Of a stretch of DNA of 64,000 bases, positions 6,942-15,421 are shown piece by piece. The stretch comes from Clostridium muellerianum. Lineage in GTDB: Bacteria; Bacillota; Clostridia; Clostridiales; Clostridiaceae. The number at the start of each line of letters is the position of its first letter. Within the stretch, counting starts at the first letter, position 1. Both the position numbers and the translations under genes were made by a program. Below the pieces are notes generated by a model. The model saw only the letters and a list, made by a program, of their open reading frames with translations. It ran no database searches and had not been told where the DNA came from. The DNA lies in assembly GCF_012926525.1 (NCBI RefSeq), contig NZ_JABBNI010000036.1, positions 186,001-250,000 of the forward strand. Direction: 5' to 3'.

Positions 6942-7610
6942 ATGGAGAACAATAGAAACATTTTAAATGACCAAAATCCACATTGGGAGAGAACTTTTTC
7001 AGATAACGAAGATATGTTTGGACAATCACCAAGTGAAGCTGCTATAAAAGCAGTTAAAATATTTAAGGATCAAGGAAAAATAAAAATTCTTGAATTAGGT
7101 GGTGGTCAAGGAAGAGACACTATCTATTTTGCTCAAAATGGTTTCCAAGTATATGTTTTAGATTACACAAATAACGGAATTGAGGCTATCAATAAGAGAG
7201 CACATCAACTGGGTTTATCTAATTCCATTACTGCAATTCAGCATGATATAAGAAATCCGTTGCCTTTCGATGATGAATTTTTTGAAGGGTGTTATTCTCA
7301 TATGTTGTACTGTATGGCTTTAAGTACTCAAGAACTTGAGTTTCTTTCCCAGGAGGTAAGAAGAGTTTTGAAAACAGATGGAATTAATATTTACACTGCT
7401 CGAAATACAAACGATTCTCATTTTGGTACTGGTATTCATAGAGGAGAAAATATGTATGAAGTCGGTGGATTTATCGTTCATTTTTTTACTAAAGAGATGA
7501 TAGCTAAATTGGCAAAGGGATATACTATATTAGAAATAAGTGAATTTGAAGAAGGGCAATTACCACGAAAGCTTTATCAAGTAACGCTACAAAAACAGAA
7601 TTGTTGCTAA
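6942..7610 (+). CDS. Class I SAM-dependent methyltransferase
   Basis: The 222-residue product carries SAM motif I 'IKILELGGGQGRDTIYFAQN' near residues 45-64, motif II 'QVYVLDYTNNGIEAI', and a post-motif 'HDIRNPLPFDDEFFEGCYSH'. This is the UbiE/TehB-like small-molecule methyltransferase layout. The ATG at 6942 is chosen because AGGAGG precedes it by 7 bases, and an upstream frame start has no such site. The acceptor substrate is unknown. It stands alone, with a hairpin terminator downstream at 7670-7696. Confidence 0.85.
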   Translation: MENNRNILNDQNPHWERTFSDNEDMFGQSPSEAAIKAVKIFKDQGKIKILELGGGQGRDTIYFAQNGFQVYVLDYTNNGIEAINKRAHQLGLSNSITAIQHDIRNPLPFDDEFFEGCYSHMLYCMALSTQELEFLSQEVRRVLKTDGINIYTARNTNDSHFGTGIHRGENMYEVGGFIVHFFTKEMIAKLAKGYTILEISEFEEGQLPRKLYQVTLQKQNCC

Positions 7611-7669
7611 ATATATTCCATAAAATATTAAATGAATCTAACCAACACAATTTTCTTAAGTTATGAATT

Positions 7670-7696
7670 AATGGAACTCTTGTTAGGAGTTCCATT
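7670..7696. terminator. Bidirectional hairpin terminator
   Basis: AATGGAACTC (7670-7679) is exactly complementary to GAGTTCCATT (7687-7696). It lies between the convergent methyltransferase and the 7772-8887 gene. Confidence 0.7.
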
Positions 7697-7771
7697 GTTA
7701 TGTACTATATTATAAGTGCTATTCATTAACATAGATTAAATTAATAATAAGGTAAATGGTAACTTATATTT

Positions 7772-8887
7772 TTAACTAAAAATATAAGCGAATATTACAA
7801 TTACAATTATAATAAGAAATAAGCAGCCACAACCACTATTATAATTTATATTATTAGTACTATTATTTGAGGTGTTAAAATTACTAAAATTGCTGTCTAA
7901 GTTTGGATTAATATCTGAAGATTTATTGCCTGTAAATTTAGATATATCTAGTAATGAAGCAGCTTCTAAATTTTTACTTACAAGCAAAGCAAATTCCTCA
8001 TCTTTAGGTTCTATACTATCATTAACTTTAATCCAGTTCTTGTTTATATTTGGATTTATCATGTCAGGAATTTTGTTTAATGCTATTTTACAGCGAGGGT
8101 TAGAAAAATCAGGGCAGCAATTTAAATTATAGGAGTTTTCATTAACAGTTTTTCTAATATCCTCTTTGTCTATATGCCATATGCATTTAGCATCATAGTA
8201 TCCATATTTCCACCAAGGAGTGCCACCTATGTTTATGTTTAGTCTATGACATTCAAAAGGATTAGCTGTTTTTAGATTATAACCTGAACAAAAGCTATCT
8301 TTTGGAGAGCTTTTGCATTTATTACAATAACATTCAGTTAAAGTATCTAAAGATTTTTGGAATAAAAACTTATTATTTATTTCTATGCGACATGAATTCC
8401 AATCTTTAATTATGTTATACAAATTCATAAAAATTAAAAAACTTCTAGAATCCTTTGTATAAGAAGAATGATGTATTAATGTATCTTCCATTTTCTCTTC
8501 ATAGTTTAATCCTAATCTGGATAGAGCTACAGCTTGACTATAATTTTTAGAAGTAGATTTTTTAAATGACACACCTATGTACCAGTTTGGTAGTTCTATA
8601 TTTTCGCAATCATGTATTTTTGAAGAAGTTACTGCTTCAACTTGTTTTTCAAGTTTCTTCAAGTATTTGTTGGGACTTTTAGCTACAACACAAAGCTTGA
8701 CTGTTCGTCCTGCTTTCATTTTTACCACTTTATTAGTTTCAATAAGTTCATTAAGTGCAGTATTTACTAAACTTTTGCTTTCACCTTGAAAATTATTGTA
8801 AAAATCTTTCATAATAATTCCTGAATTTTCAATTATAAAATTATAAATATTAGTCTTTAGTTTTTCAATTGATTGATTATTAGCCAT
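7772..8887 (-). CDS. Hypothetical protein: winged-helix-like N terminus, Cys/His-rich middle, C-terminal membrane anchor
   Basis: This 371-residue protein has no family I recognise. Residues 1-70 ('NIYNFIIENSGIIMKDFYNN ... LVNTALNELIETNKVVKMKA') look like a winged helix. The middle contains many cysteines and histidines ('CYCNKCKSSPKDSFCSGY', 'CHRLNINIGGTPWWKYGYY', 'CCPDFSNPRC') that could bind zinc. An Asn/Ser-rich linker leads to a single C-terminal hydrophobic helix ('GCGCLFLIIIVIVIFAYIF'), so it is predicted to be tail-anchored in the membrane. The start has AAGGTGA upstream. It stands alone with no operon partners. Confidence 0.7.
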   Translation of the reverse strand: MANNQSIEKLKTNIYNFIIENSGIIMKDFYNNFQGESKSLVNTALNELIETNKVVKMKAGRTVKLCVVAKSPNKYLKKLEKQVEAVTSSKIHDCENIELPNWYIGVSFKKSTSKNYSQAVALSRLGLNYEEKMEDTLIHHSSYTKDSRSFLIFMNLYNIIKDWNSCRIEINNKFLFQKSLDTLTECYCNKCKSSPKDSFCSGYNLKTANPFECHRLNINIGGTPWWKYGYYDAKCIWHIDKEDIRKTVNENSYNLNCCPDFSNPRCKIALNKIPDMINPNINKNWIKVNDSIEPKDEEFALLVSKNLEAASLLDISKFTGNKSSDINPNLDSNFSNFNTSNNSTNNINYNSGCGCLFLIIIVIVIFAYIFS

Positions 8888-8971
8888 TTCATCACCTTTA
8901 TGTGTATTATTATTTCTTCCATGGATACCTATCGTAATACTCCTGATAAGTAAGATTCATTGATCATTAAG

Positions 8972-9055
8972 AAAAGTAACCCAAAGTTCTTTAATTATAA
9001 CATTTCTATCAATTTTATATTAGAGTTTATTTACTTAAAACAATAGGATATAATT
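8972..9055. repeat. Dispersed repeat B, copy 1
   Basis: About 84 bp, starting AAAAGTAACCCAAAGTTCTT and ending near TAGGATATAATTA, recurs at 22149-22232 with roughly a dozen differences and no gaps. Neither copy encodes protein. Both lie upstream of no shared gene type, so a small mobile or recombined segment is likely. Confidence 0.6.
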
Positions 9056-9102
9056 AGGAAATACTCTTATTTGACAGATAGATGTACAATGAAAGTTATT
9101 AG

Positions 9103-9140
9103 AAATTCGCTGTACTTATAAATTATTTCAGGGGGTATAA
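9103..9140. repeat. Dispersed repeat A, copy 3 (left part)
   Basis: AAATTCGCTGTACTTATAAA and a degenerate GGGGGTATAAACC match the left half of repeat A. The right half (TTAACAATTTGTTTTG) is 200 bp away at 9343-9358, and a LysR gene fragment occupies the space between them. Confidence 0.5.
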
Positions 9141-9147
9141 ACCAATT

Positions 9148-9342
9148 CTAAAGAAAAGAGGAAGGTTTAAACTCATTTAACCACCGATTTACTGCTTCCG
9201 AATTAATTCGCTGTTTGTTTAGTAATATGTAGCTTTCCATTGTTGGTGGCTTGCTTTCAAGAAGCTTTATTTCTACTAGTGAACCTTCTTCTAGAAATCT
9301 TCTAGCGGCGGATCCCATCATGAAGCTAAAGCCAATCCCTTT
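9148..9342 (-). pseudogene. C-terminal fragment of a LysR-family regulator
   Basis: The minus strand encodes ~64 residues, 'KGIGFSFMMGSAARRFLEEG' followed by 'SLVEIKLLESKPPTMESYIL' and a typical LysR effector-domain ending, with a stop at 9148. Reading is closed by a stop immediately upstream at 9343, where repeat A resumes. It is the tail of a LysR substrate-binding domain without HTH or promoter. Confidence 0.75.
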
Positions 9343-9386
9343 TTAACAATTTGTTTTGTTATTAGAACTGTAGATATACACCATTT

Positions 9387-9414
9387 AAACCCTTGACAAA
9401 AATGTCAAGGGTTT
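9387..9414. terminator. Hairpin terminator after decarboxylase-family gene
   Basis: AAACCCTTGACA (9387-9398) pairs perfectly with TGTCAAGGGTTT (9403-9414). It is the counterpart of the hairpin at 1657-1684. Confidence 0.7.
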
Positions 9415-9428
9415 TGTGATCTAGTATG

Positions 9429-10217
9429 CTATCTAAGAACCCGTCCTTTCAAAGCATTCATAAAGACTGTACCTGCTACACTGTTAACAGATATATTACC
9501 ATGTACAGGTAAATCAGCCAGCTGCTTGATTATATAATTGTATACATTCTTCTTATTTGGTATCCATTCTACAGAACCTTTAGCACAGCATCCATTTATA
9601 ATACTAGTTGACTGGGGATAAAGTATAGGTTCGTTTAAAGCTGCGCCTGGACCATCTACCTTAGGAATATAACGCCAGCCAAAGACATTATTAGGTATAG
9701 GACCTGCAGCTTTTGCTTTTTCTAACTTTCCTTTTTCCCAGAATTTGATATCAGACATTTCTAGACGTAGAAAGGTTTCTCCAAATATGCTGGCATTGGT
9801 AAAATACTTGTTATTATAAGAATGAAGATCTTGTATATCAGCAAAAATTTTAGGCTGGCCACTTTGTTCTCTTCCTCCAATTATTGGAATAGTATTATTC
9901 TCCCAGATAACTAATGGAAAAACGCCTTCTAATTGATCATGTTTTCCATTGAAGCGAGCGGGCACCTGAACTTGTATTAAATTATAGCCTCCGCCAACAA
10001 ACCAGTTGCAGGCTCTAAGCTGACATAAGCTAATAGTGAGTTCAGGCTTTAAAAGTTCAAAGCCTTTAGGTAAAAATTTGTTTAATGTTTTATCATCGGT
10101 GTTCATAGTGAAGTTCAGCGATAAAATATCGGCAGTAGCGGTTAATTTAGCATCAAATACAGTTCCTCCAAAGAATGGTGGCATACTATAGGTTTTATCT
10201 TCTTCAAATTTAAACAT
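9429..10217 (-). CDS. Acetoacetate-decarboxylase-family protein
   Basis: This 262-residue protein belongs to the acetoacetate decarboxylase superfamily: N-terminal 'YSMPPFFGG', 'LPKGFELLKPELTISLCQLR', and the Lys motif 'GGREQSGQPK' with Lys ~123 in the place of the Schiff-base lysine. Family members decarboxylate acetoacetate or catalyse aldolase-dehydratase reactions, and substrate identity is not predictable. The ATG at 10217 (GGAGG 5 bases upstream) is preferred to an in-frame TTG 12 bases earlier. It lies 30 bp downstream of the DUF362-like gene, so it is the second gene of a two-gene operon. A truncated second copy exists at 1699-2208. Confidence 0.85.
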   Translation of the reverse strand: MFKFEEDKTYSMPPFFGGTVFDAKLTATADILSLNFTMNTDDKTLNKFLPKGFELLKPELTISLCQLRACNWFVGGGYNLIQVQVPARFNGKHDQLEGVFPLVIWENNTIPIIGGREQSGQPKIFADIQDLHSYNNKYFTNASIFGETFLRLEMSDIKFWEKGKLEKAKAAGPIPNNVFGWRYIPKVDGPGAALNEPILYPQSTSIINGCCAKGSVEWIPNKKNVYNYIIKQLADLPVHGNISVNSVAGTVFMNALKGRVLR

Positions 10218-10247
10218 CTTTACCTCCAACTACAATTTTTGAGCTTA

Positions 10248-12653
10248 TCACCAAATTTGATGAAAGTGAGCAGTAAAAATCTTTTCTGGATCGTCAGTTC
10301 CTTCTACATTAGGTATTTTAATGCCTTTCAATTTTTCAAAGCCCTTAGGTACATATAAAGTAAACTTCAAAGGAACTGCTCCCTTAGATAAAGCTTCAAA
10401 ATATTTTTTTATAGAGTCAGCAGCACTTACGTTTTGGTCCACTGGTTCTGGAATTTTATCACCATATTGTATAGTATCAGAATTTAGTGCGGTAGAATTA
10501 GTATTTTTAGTGTATATGCCTGAATTTAAAGTTTTGTCAGCGTATTGAAAAGCACTGCCATATAGGGAACTAAGACTTATATTGTTAATAAACTGAGAGC
10601 CATATATAGTGTCGTTAGTGTTCATATAGGTAACTGTCTGCCAACTAGGCCACATTCCACGACCATACATCATTCCTTTAATAAAAATATCTGGGTAAAC
10701 AGTGTCTAATTGTGATAGTTTATAAGCTGTTGCTGCGTAACCTATAAGAAAAGCTTCTTTTGAAAAATCATGTCCCTGAGAATTCCAGTTTTTATTAGAG
10801 TTCCTAATTACCATGGAGGTAGAAAGAAAGCTTTTCTTAATTGGTCCATATTCATCAATTGATATAATATCATTAGTATAAGAAAGTATGCCGAATATTG
10901 CTGTTTCAAAGCCTCTACCTTTCTCATCATAATCTATTATACCGTCCTTATTTTCATCAAAGTAATCCATAAACTCTTTATAAAGGGATGTTCCTGTGAG
11001 AGTATCACAGTTTTTGGCATAACTTAAAATTGTAAGCTGCAAATCATGCAGTATAGTTTTAGGATTGTAATACAAGGTTTTTGTTATAAGTTCCAGGAAG
11101 TTTCCATTATCTATTCTGCCAAGATGACCATTTAGTGATGCTAAAGGGCAATCTGTAGTACTGTCATAACCCAATATATAATATTCTCTCTGACCTATAC
11201 CTCTTTCTTCGGCATAACGGTATAAGTTATATCTAAATAGAGGTGAATCAAACCATGTTGCCGTGGATATATTTCTTCCATGATTTATTGCAACAGGAAC
11301 ATGATGAACAAACTCTGTAGGCCACCTGTATTTTACTTTAAGCTTCGATGCTTGAAGCATTGGAAGTGTCTTAAAGCAGTATCTAGCGCAGAAGAGATCT
11401 AGAGCCACACAGTCTAGTGAAGCAAAAACATAGCCTTCTTTAACAGTTACCGAGCGCTCATCTGGATCGTGACTTATATTAATCATGTTTATAGTATCAG
11501 TTACATGAAGCAAGAATACATTTTCATTCTGAACTGCTTTTATAACATCAGATTGAGTTCCTGAAAAGCCTGCAGTTTTTGTAGCAGTATAGTTTCCATT
11601 TTCATCTATGATAGGTAGATGGGTATTAGGATCCATTTCAAAAACCCAAGGAGAATGTGGCAGTTTTCCTTTTAGATTTGGGTAAACTGTATGAGGAAAA
11701 TCATATTTCTGTGAGGGATAAAGTCCTATACCTAAATTTTTTATAGCATTAGTAATCAAGTCTTGAGCATGCATTTTAAGCTTTGGAATATTTATTAGGA
11801 TGCAGCCAGGGTAATCTTCTAAGTCGTCTTTATCATTTGGATCGCCGCCTATTATTACTTTGCTTAGTGTAATTTCCTTGAAGGTTGCTCCATCAGGAAC
11901 TGGTATGGTTCTTCCTTTATTTATAACGTCCTGAATTTTATTGAGGTCATATACCATTAGTCTGTCAGATGCCTTGCCTGGAGGTATGAATTGTCCTCTA
12001 ATGCTATCCTCATAGCCCTTCATAGGATCGTCTTTGTGGGAAGCTTTATGTCGCTCTGATAAGTATTTTCTAACAAAGTAGAAGCCCCAGCCGCCGTAGA
12101 AATCACCACTTCGCCCTTCAAAAACGGCTTCTGTTGTAATATTTTTACCTGAGGATTTACTGTATATAGCTGATAGTAAAAAGGTTCCGGTGGAGGCTTC
12201 AGCTAATGCCATTTCATAATAGCTTATTTTTAGTTTATCGTGGAACCATCTCATTAAAGCAGCTATTAAAGCCCATTCAGTAAGAATAGGAGTTCCTATC
12301 GCTCTACTGTGTGTTTTTTCATCTATATTGGCTGGAAATACAAGGTTTGGTTTAAATAACAATTTCTTTCCAAGGCTTAGCTCTGATTTCACCGTATCTT
12401 CAAAGGAAGTTTCCTTATTAAGTCCTGATAAGGCATAATCCAAATTATAATAGATATAGTCTATTTTACTTGTTATGTTGTTCCAGGCTGTATTATCTTT
12501 TTCATTGATGAATTTCTGTAGCAAATTGGGTATTTCACCATAAGCCTTTGATGGATCTATTCTAACTCCAGAGATTGCTGAGCCATTACAATCTACATTC
12601 TTTGTTCCAATTGGTGAATTTACAATGGATAATTTAGAATATTCTTTAGGCAT
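10248..12653 (-). CDS. Large DUF362-like protein with EF-hand-type loop
   Basis: The 801-residue product shows DUF362-type blocks, including 'KKLLFKPNLVFP' near residue 100, 'GCILINIPKLKMHAQDLITN' and 'AIKNLGIG' near 290-310, and 'VFASLDCVALDLFCARYCF'. DUF362 proteins are often linked to iron-sulfur proteins, but no cluster motif is obvious here. A canonical EF-hand loop 'DENKDGIIDYDE' lies around residue 570. No signal peptide or membrane helix is evident. The ATG at 12653 is chosen because the longer frame starts at TTG and AAAGG precedes the ATG. It is the first gene of an operon with the decarboxylase-family gene. Function is unknown. Confidence 0.7.
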   Translation of the reverse strand: MPKEYSKLSIVNSPIGTKNVDCNGSAISGVRIDPSKAYGEIPNLLQKFINEKDNTAWNNITSKIDYIYYNLDYALSGLNKETSFEDTVKSELSLGKKLLFKPNLVFPANIDEKTHSRAIGTPILTEWALIAALMRWFHDKLKISYYEMALAEASTGTFLLSAIYSKSSGKNITTEAVFEGRSGDFYGGWGFYFVRKYLSERHKASHKDDPMKGYEDSIRGQFIPPGKASDRLMVYDLNKIQDVINKGRTIPVPDGATFKEITLSKVIIGGDPNDKDDLEDYPGCILINIPKLKMHAQDLITNAIKNLGIGLYPSQKYDFPHTVYPNLKGKLPHSPWVFEMDPNTHLPIIDENGNYTATKTAGFSGTQSDVIKAVQNENVFLLHVTDTINMINISHDPDERSVTVKEGYVFASLDCVALDLFCARYCFKTLPMLQASKLKVKYRWPTEFVHHVPVAINHGRNISTATWFDSPLFRYNLYRYAEERGIGQREYYILGYDSTTDCPLASLNGHLGRIDNGNFLELITKTLYYNPKTILHDLQLTILSYAKNCDTLTGTSLYKEFMDYFDENKDGIIDYDEKGRGFETAIFGILSYTNDIISIDEYGPIKKSFLSTSMVIRNSNKNWNSQGHDFSKEAFLIGYAATAYKLSQLDTVYPDIFIKGMMYGRGMWPSWQTVTYMNTNDTIYGSQFINNISLSSLYGSAFQYADKTLNSGIYTKNTNSTALNSDTIQYGDKIPEPVDQNVSAADSIKKYFEALSKGAVPLKFTLYVPKGFEKLKGIKIPNVEGTDDPEKIFTAHFHQIW

Positions 12654-12748
12654 TTTTATTAACCTTTCCAATTGATTCCATAACTATATTTTATTATTAT
12701 AAATTAATAGATATTCATGCTATTTACATAAGATAGGACAACAAATTG

Positions 12749-12768
12749 TTAGCAATTTGTTTTGCTAC
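12749..12768. repeat. Partial repeat A (right end) flanking the cassette
   Basis: TTAGCAATTTGTTTTGCTAC closely matches the right end of repeat A found at 9343 and 1613. Its position means the decarboxylase/DUF362 cassette is bounded by direct copies of this ~17-bp sequence. Confidence 0.45.
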
Positions 12769-12831
12769 ATCAATGAAATGATAAGCAGAATAGGAACTTT
12801 GATGAAAAGAAAGTTTCTGCATAAAGATAAT

Positions 12832-12874
12832 ATTAAGACAGCAGAGAGATCTTTGCTGTCTTAATGCTTTTTTT
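12832..12874 (+). terminator. Strong intrinsic terminator
   Basis: ATTAAGACAGCA (12832-12843) pairs with TGCTGTCTTAAT (12854-12865), followed by GCTTTTTTT. An almost identical stem follows the chemoreceptor at 15221-15254, so the terminator sequence is itself repeated. Confidence 0.85.
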
Positions 12875-12991
12875 AGAAAAGAGTATCCACAAATACCACC
12901 TAAAGTTGAATACAGTTTATCGGAGCGTGGAAAATCTTTGATTCCTGTTCTTGATATGATGTGTGAATGGGGTACTGCAAATCGGCTATAA
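12875..12991 (+). pseudogene. C-terminal fragment of an HxlR-family regulator
   Basis: The frame reads [20 protein letters not shown] followed by [16 protein letters not shown] and a stop at 12991. This is the characteristic end of the HxlR winged-helix domain. The N-terminal half is absent and the fragment begins directly in the T-tract of a terminator, so it is a remnant. Confidence 0.75.
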
Positions 12992-13134
12992 AAAGTTAAA
13001 TTTACTGTAACTTCAAAAAAACTTGAACATATTACTATTGGAAAGAAAAATGGGCTAATTATTTCTCATAAAAGACTTATGTCCTCATTTTTGTCTAATT
13101 TTGTTATATTTTATATAAAAATATACGAAAAGTG

Positions 13135-13163
13135 TTGAAAAAGTTTTTAAAAGATGTTAAAAT
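13135..13163 (+). promoter_or_regulatory. Sigma-A-type promoter for riboswitch-chemoreceptor transcript
   Basis: TTGAAA (13135-13140) and TAAAAT (13158-13163) are separated by exactly 17 bp. Transcription would start near 13170, about 65 bases before the riboswitch. Confidence 0.65.
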
Positions 13164-13236
13164 AAGGTTGGTTTTAAGTATGATTAATATATTTATTAAA
13201 TATAATTTTTAACTGGCATATTTAAAATATAAAAAA

Positions 13237-13306
13237 GTGGAAACCGTGAAAAATTCTCTTTATTTGGGCACTTTGAGAATTTGGAGTTAATAGTGCAACC
13301 GACCAA
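13237..13306 (+). ncRNA. Cyclic-di-GMP-II riboswitch
   Basis: The sequence matches the class II c-di-GMP aptamer in order and spacing: GTGGAAAC at the start, TTTATTTGGGCACTTTGAG in the middle, TTGGAGTTAATAGTGCAACC and CGACC at the end. The stem AAATTCTC/GAGAATTT (13250-13257 with 13274-13281) carries a loop whose GCACT pairs with AGTGC near 13292-13296, giving the family pseudoknot. The closing CGACC merges into the 5' arm of a terminator hairpin starting at 13301, so ligand binding and termination should be mutually exclusive, which suggests an ON switch (inference). It controls the chemoreceptor gene at 13488. Confidence 0.88.
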
Positions 13307-13346
13307 TAATTAGTTTGTAAACTAACTATTGGTCTTTATTTTTTTG
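13301..13346 (+). terminator. Riboswitch expression-platform terminator
   Basis: GACCAATA (13301-13308) pairs with TATTGGTC (13327-13334), and inner TAGTTT/AAACTA extends the stem, followed by TTTATTTTTTT. The first four bases belong to the c-di-GMP-II aptamer. Confidence 0.85.
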
Positions 13347-13487
13347 AAAATATAGATATCCAACTTGAAAATCTTAATTTTGTTATAAAATCAAAATTAA
13401 ATTTTAGCACTTATCCAAAAAACGTAAAATTTAATTATGATATTGTATATTTATAATATGATTTTTTTAAAACTAAGGAGGAGTATA

Positions 13488-15200
13488 ATGAAAATTTTTA
13501 ACAACTTAAAAATGTTATATAAGCTAATGATAGCTTTTATAATAATGGTGATATTTATTGGAATTGTTGGTTTTGTAGGAATATCAAATATGAGAGAGAT
13601 CAATTCAAATGTTTCAAATTTGTATAATATTGATTTAAAAGGTGTAAAGGATGTGAATATGCTTAAAACAAATCTTGCAAATATTAGGGCAGATATTTTG
13701 AAAATTTTAGATCCTAAAAATAGCAGTAAAGTCTCTAGTTTAGTGGATGATATTAACAAATTAGAAGATGTAGATAAAAATTTAGTTGAAGATTATAAAA
13801 CTACAATTGTTACTACCACTGATAAGGAGCAGTTTGCTGAATTTGAAAAACTATTAGGTGATTATAGAAATTATCGTGGACAACTTGTAGATAAGGTCAA
13901 AGCTTCAGATTATGATGGGGCTAATACTATTTTTACTAAACTTTCAGAAGTTAGAGAAGATATGTTTAATGTGTTAGATAAAGAAATAAGTTTAGATACA
14001 AAACTTGCTGCGGATGATTATAATAGCAGTAATGCAATTTTTAAAAGTTGTACAATATTTTCTATTAGCACAATAATAATAGCTATTATAGTTGCAATTA
14101 TTTTAGGCCTTTTTATATCTATTGTAATATCCAAGCGTTTAAGTAATATTTTGGCGTTTTCTCAGGCTATAGGCAAAGGAGATCTTACAGCAACAATTAA
14201 TATTGATTCAAAGGATGAAATAGGAAATGTTGCTAAAGCTTTAAATCAGTCTAGAGAAAATGTAAAAAATGTAATAAAAGAAATAATGAATAATGCTAGT
14301 GATATGAGTGCAACAAGTGAGGAATTATCAGCAACTGCTGAAGAAGTTTCAGCCAAAATGGAAGTAGTAAATCAATCGGTGGAGCAAATATCTAAGGGTG
14401 TTCAAGATTTAAGTGCAACTACTGAGGAAGTGAATGCATCAACTGAAGAAATAAATGCTAGCACAAATGAACTTGCAAATAAATCAAATGATTCCAAGGT
14501 ATCTGTAAATGAAATAAAAAAACGTGCATTTGACATAAAAGTTAAAGCATCAAAAAATATAGAAGAAAATACAAAAATATATAGTGAGAATCGTTCAAAT
14601 ATTTTAAATGCAATTGAAGAAGCTAAAGTTGTAGAAGAGGTTAAGATCATGGCTGACTCTATTGGTAATATAGCACAGAAGACAAATTTATTAGCGTTAA
14701 ATGCTGCAATAGAGGCAGCAAGAGCTGGGGAACAAGGAAAAGGATTTGCAGTAGTTGCAGATGAAGTAAGAAAGCTTGCAGAGCAATCTGAGCAGGCAGT
14801 TGTAAATATCCAAAGTATGGTTGAACAGGTACAAGCAGCAGTAACTAAACTTTCGCAAAGTGGACATGATGTACTTAAATTTATGGACAATAATGTAAAA
14901 CCAAATTATGAATTCCTTCAAAGTACAGGTATTCAATACGAAAAGGATTCGGAATTTATGAATACTACTGCAGAAGAAATTTCAACTTCTTCTAAACAAA
15001 TGAATGAAGTTATTGAGCAAATAAGTGCTGCTATACAAAATGTATCTGCAACTGCAGAAGAATCAGCGACAAGCTCAGAAGAAATATCAAATAGTGTTAA
15101 TGAAGTAACTTGTGCTATTAATGACGTTGCAAAATCTGCACAAAGTCAAGCTGAACTTGCACAAAAATTAACTGACATGGTACAGAAGTTCAAACTATAA
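13488..15200 (+). CDS. Methyl-accepting chemotaxis protein
   Basis: The 570-residue product has a first membrane helix (~12-32, '[20 protein letters not shown]'), a four-helix-bundle sensor domain, a second membrane helix (~188-212), a HAMP domain, and a cytoplasmic signalling domain. The hairpin tip '[20 protein letters not shown]' and '[20 protein letters not shown]' bind CheA/CheW. The ATG at 13488 has AAGGAGG 6 bases upstream, and an earlier in-frame start lacks one. It is the only gene behind the c-di-GMP-II riboswitch and promoter, so its expression should follow cellular c-di-GMP, linking motility choice to chemosensing. It is monocistronic, with a terminator at 15221. Confidence 0.95.
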   Translation: MKIFNNLKMLYKLMIAFIIMVIFIGIVGFVGISNMREINSNVSNLYNIDLKGVKDVNMLKTNLANIRADILKILDPKNSSKVSSLVDDINKLEDVDKNLVEDYKTTIVTTTDKEQFAEFEKLLGDYRNYRGQLVDKVKASDYDGANTIFTKLSEVREDMFNVLDKEISLDTKLAADDYNSSNAIFKSCTIFSISTIIIAIIVAIILGLFISIVISKRLSNILAFSQAIGKGDLTATINIDSKDEIGNVAKALNQSRENVKNVIKEIMNNASDMSATSEELSATAEEVSAKMEVVNQSVEQISKGVQDLSATTEEVNASTEEINASTNELANKSNDSKVSVNEIKKRAFDIKVKASKNIEENTKIYSENRSNILNAIEEAKVVEEVKIMADSIGNIAQKTNLLALNAAIEAARAGEQGKGFAVVADEVRKLAEQSEQAVVNIQSMVEQVQAAVTKLSQSGHDVLKFMDNNVKPNYEFLQSTGIQYEKDSEFMNTTAEEISTSSKQMNEVIEQISAAIQNVSATAEESATSSEEISNSVNEVTCAINDVAKSAQSQAELAQKLTDMVQKFKL

Positions 15201-15220
15201 ACCTCAATAGTTTTGATAAT

Positions 15221-15262
15221 ATTAAGACAGCAAAGCTCACTTTGCTGTCTTAATGCTTTTTA
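15221..15262 (+). terminator. Intrinsic terminator after chemoreceptor gene
   Basis: ATTAAGACAGCAAAG (15221-15235) pairs with CTTTGCTGTCTTAAT (15240-15254) and is followed by GCTTTTTAT. It nearly duplicates the terminator at 12832. Confidence 0.85.
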
Positions 15263-15421
15263 TATCTGATTGAATACTGGGTTAGTTTTTAGGTGCAATC
15301 AATTTTGAAATTAGGATTGTGGATTTTTTAGCAGAAATAGATTTGAAATAATAAGTGACAATAAAGTATAATGTTTGTTATGAGTATAATATATGAAATA
15401 TATAAAGGAGTTTTTTAACAT

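Noticed and set aside
14402-14936. Minus-strand open frames inside the chemoreceptor gene
   Set aside because: Shadows of the repetitive coiled-coil coding sequence; the + strand frame is a clear MCP.
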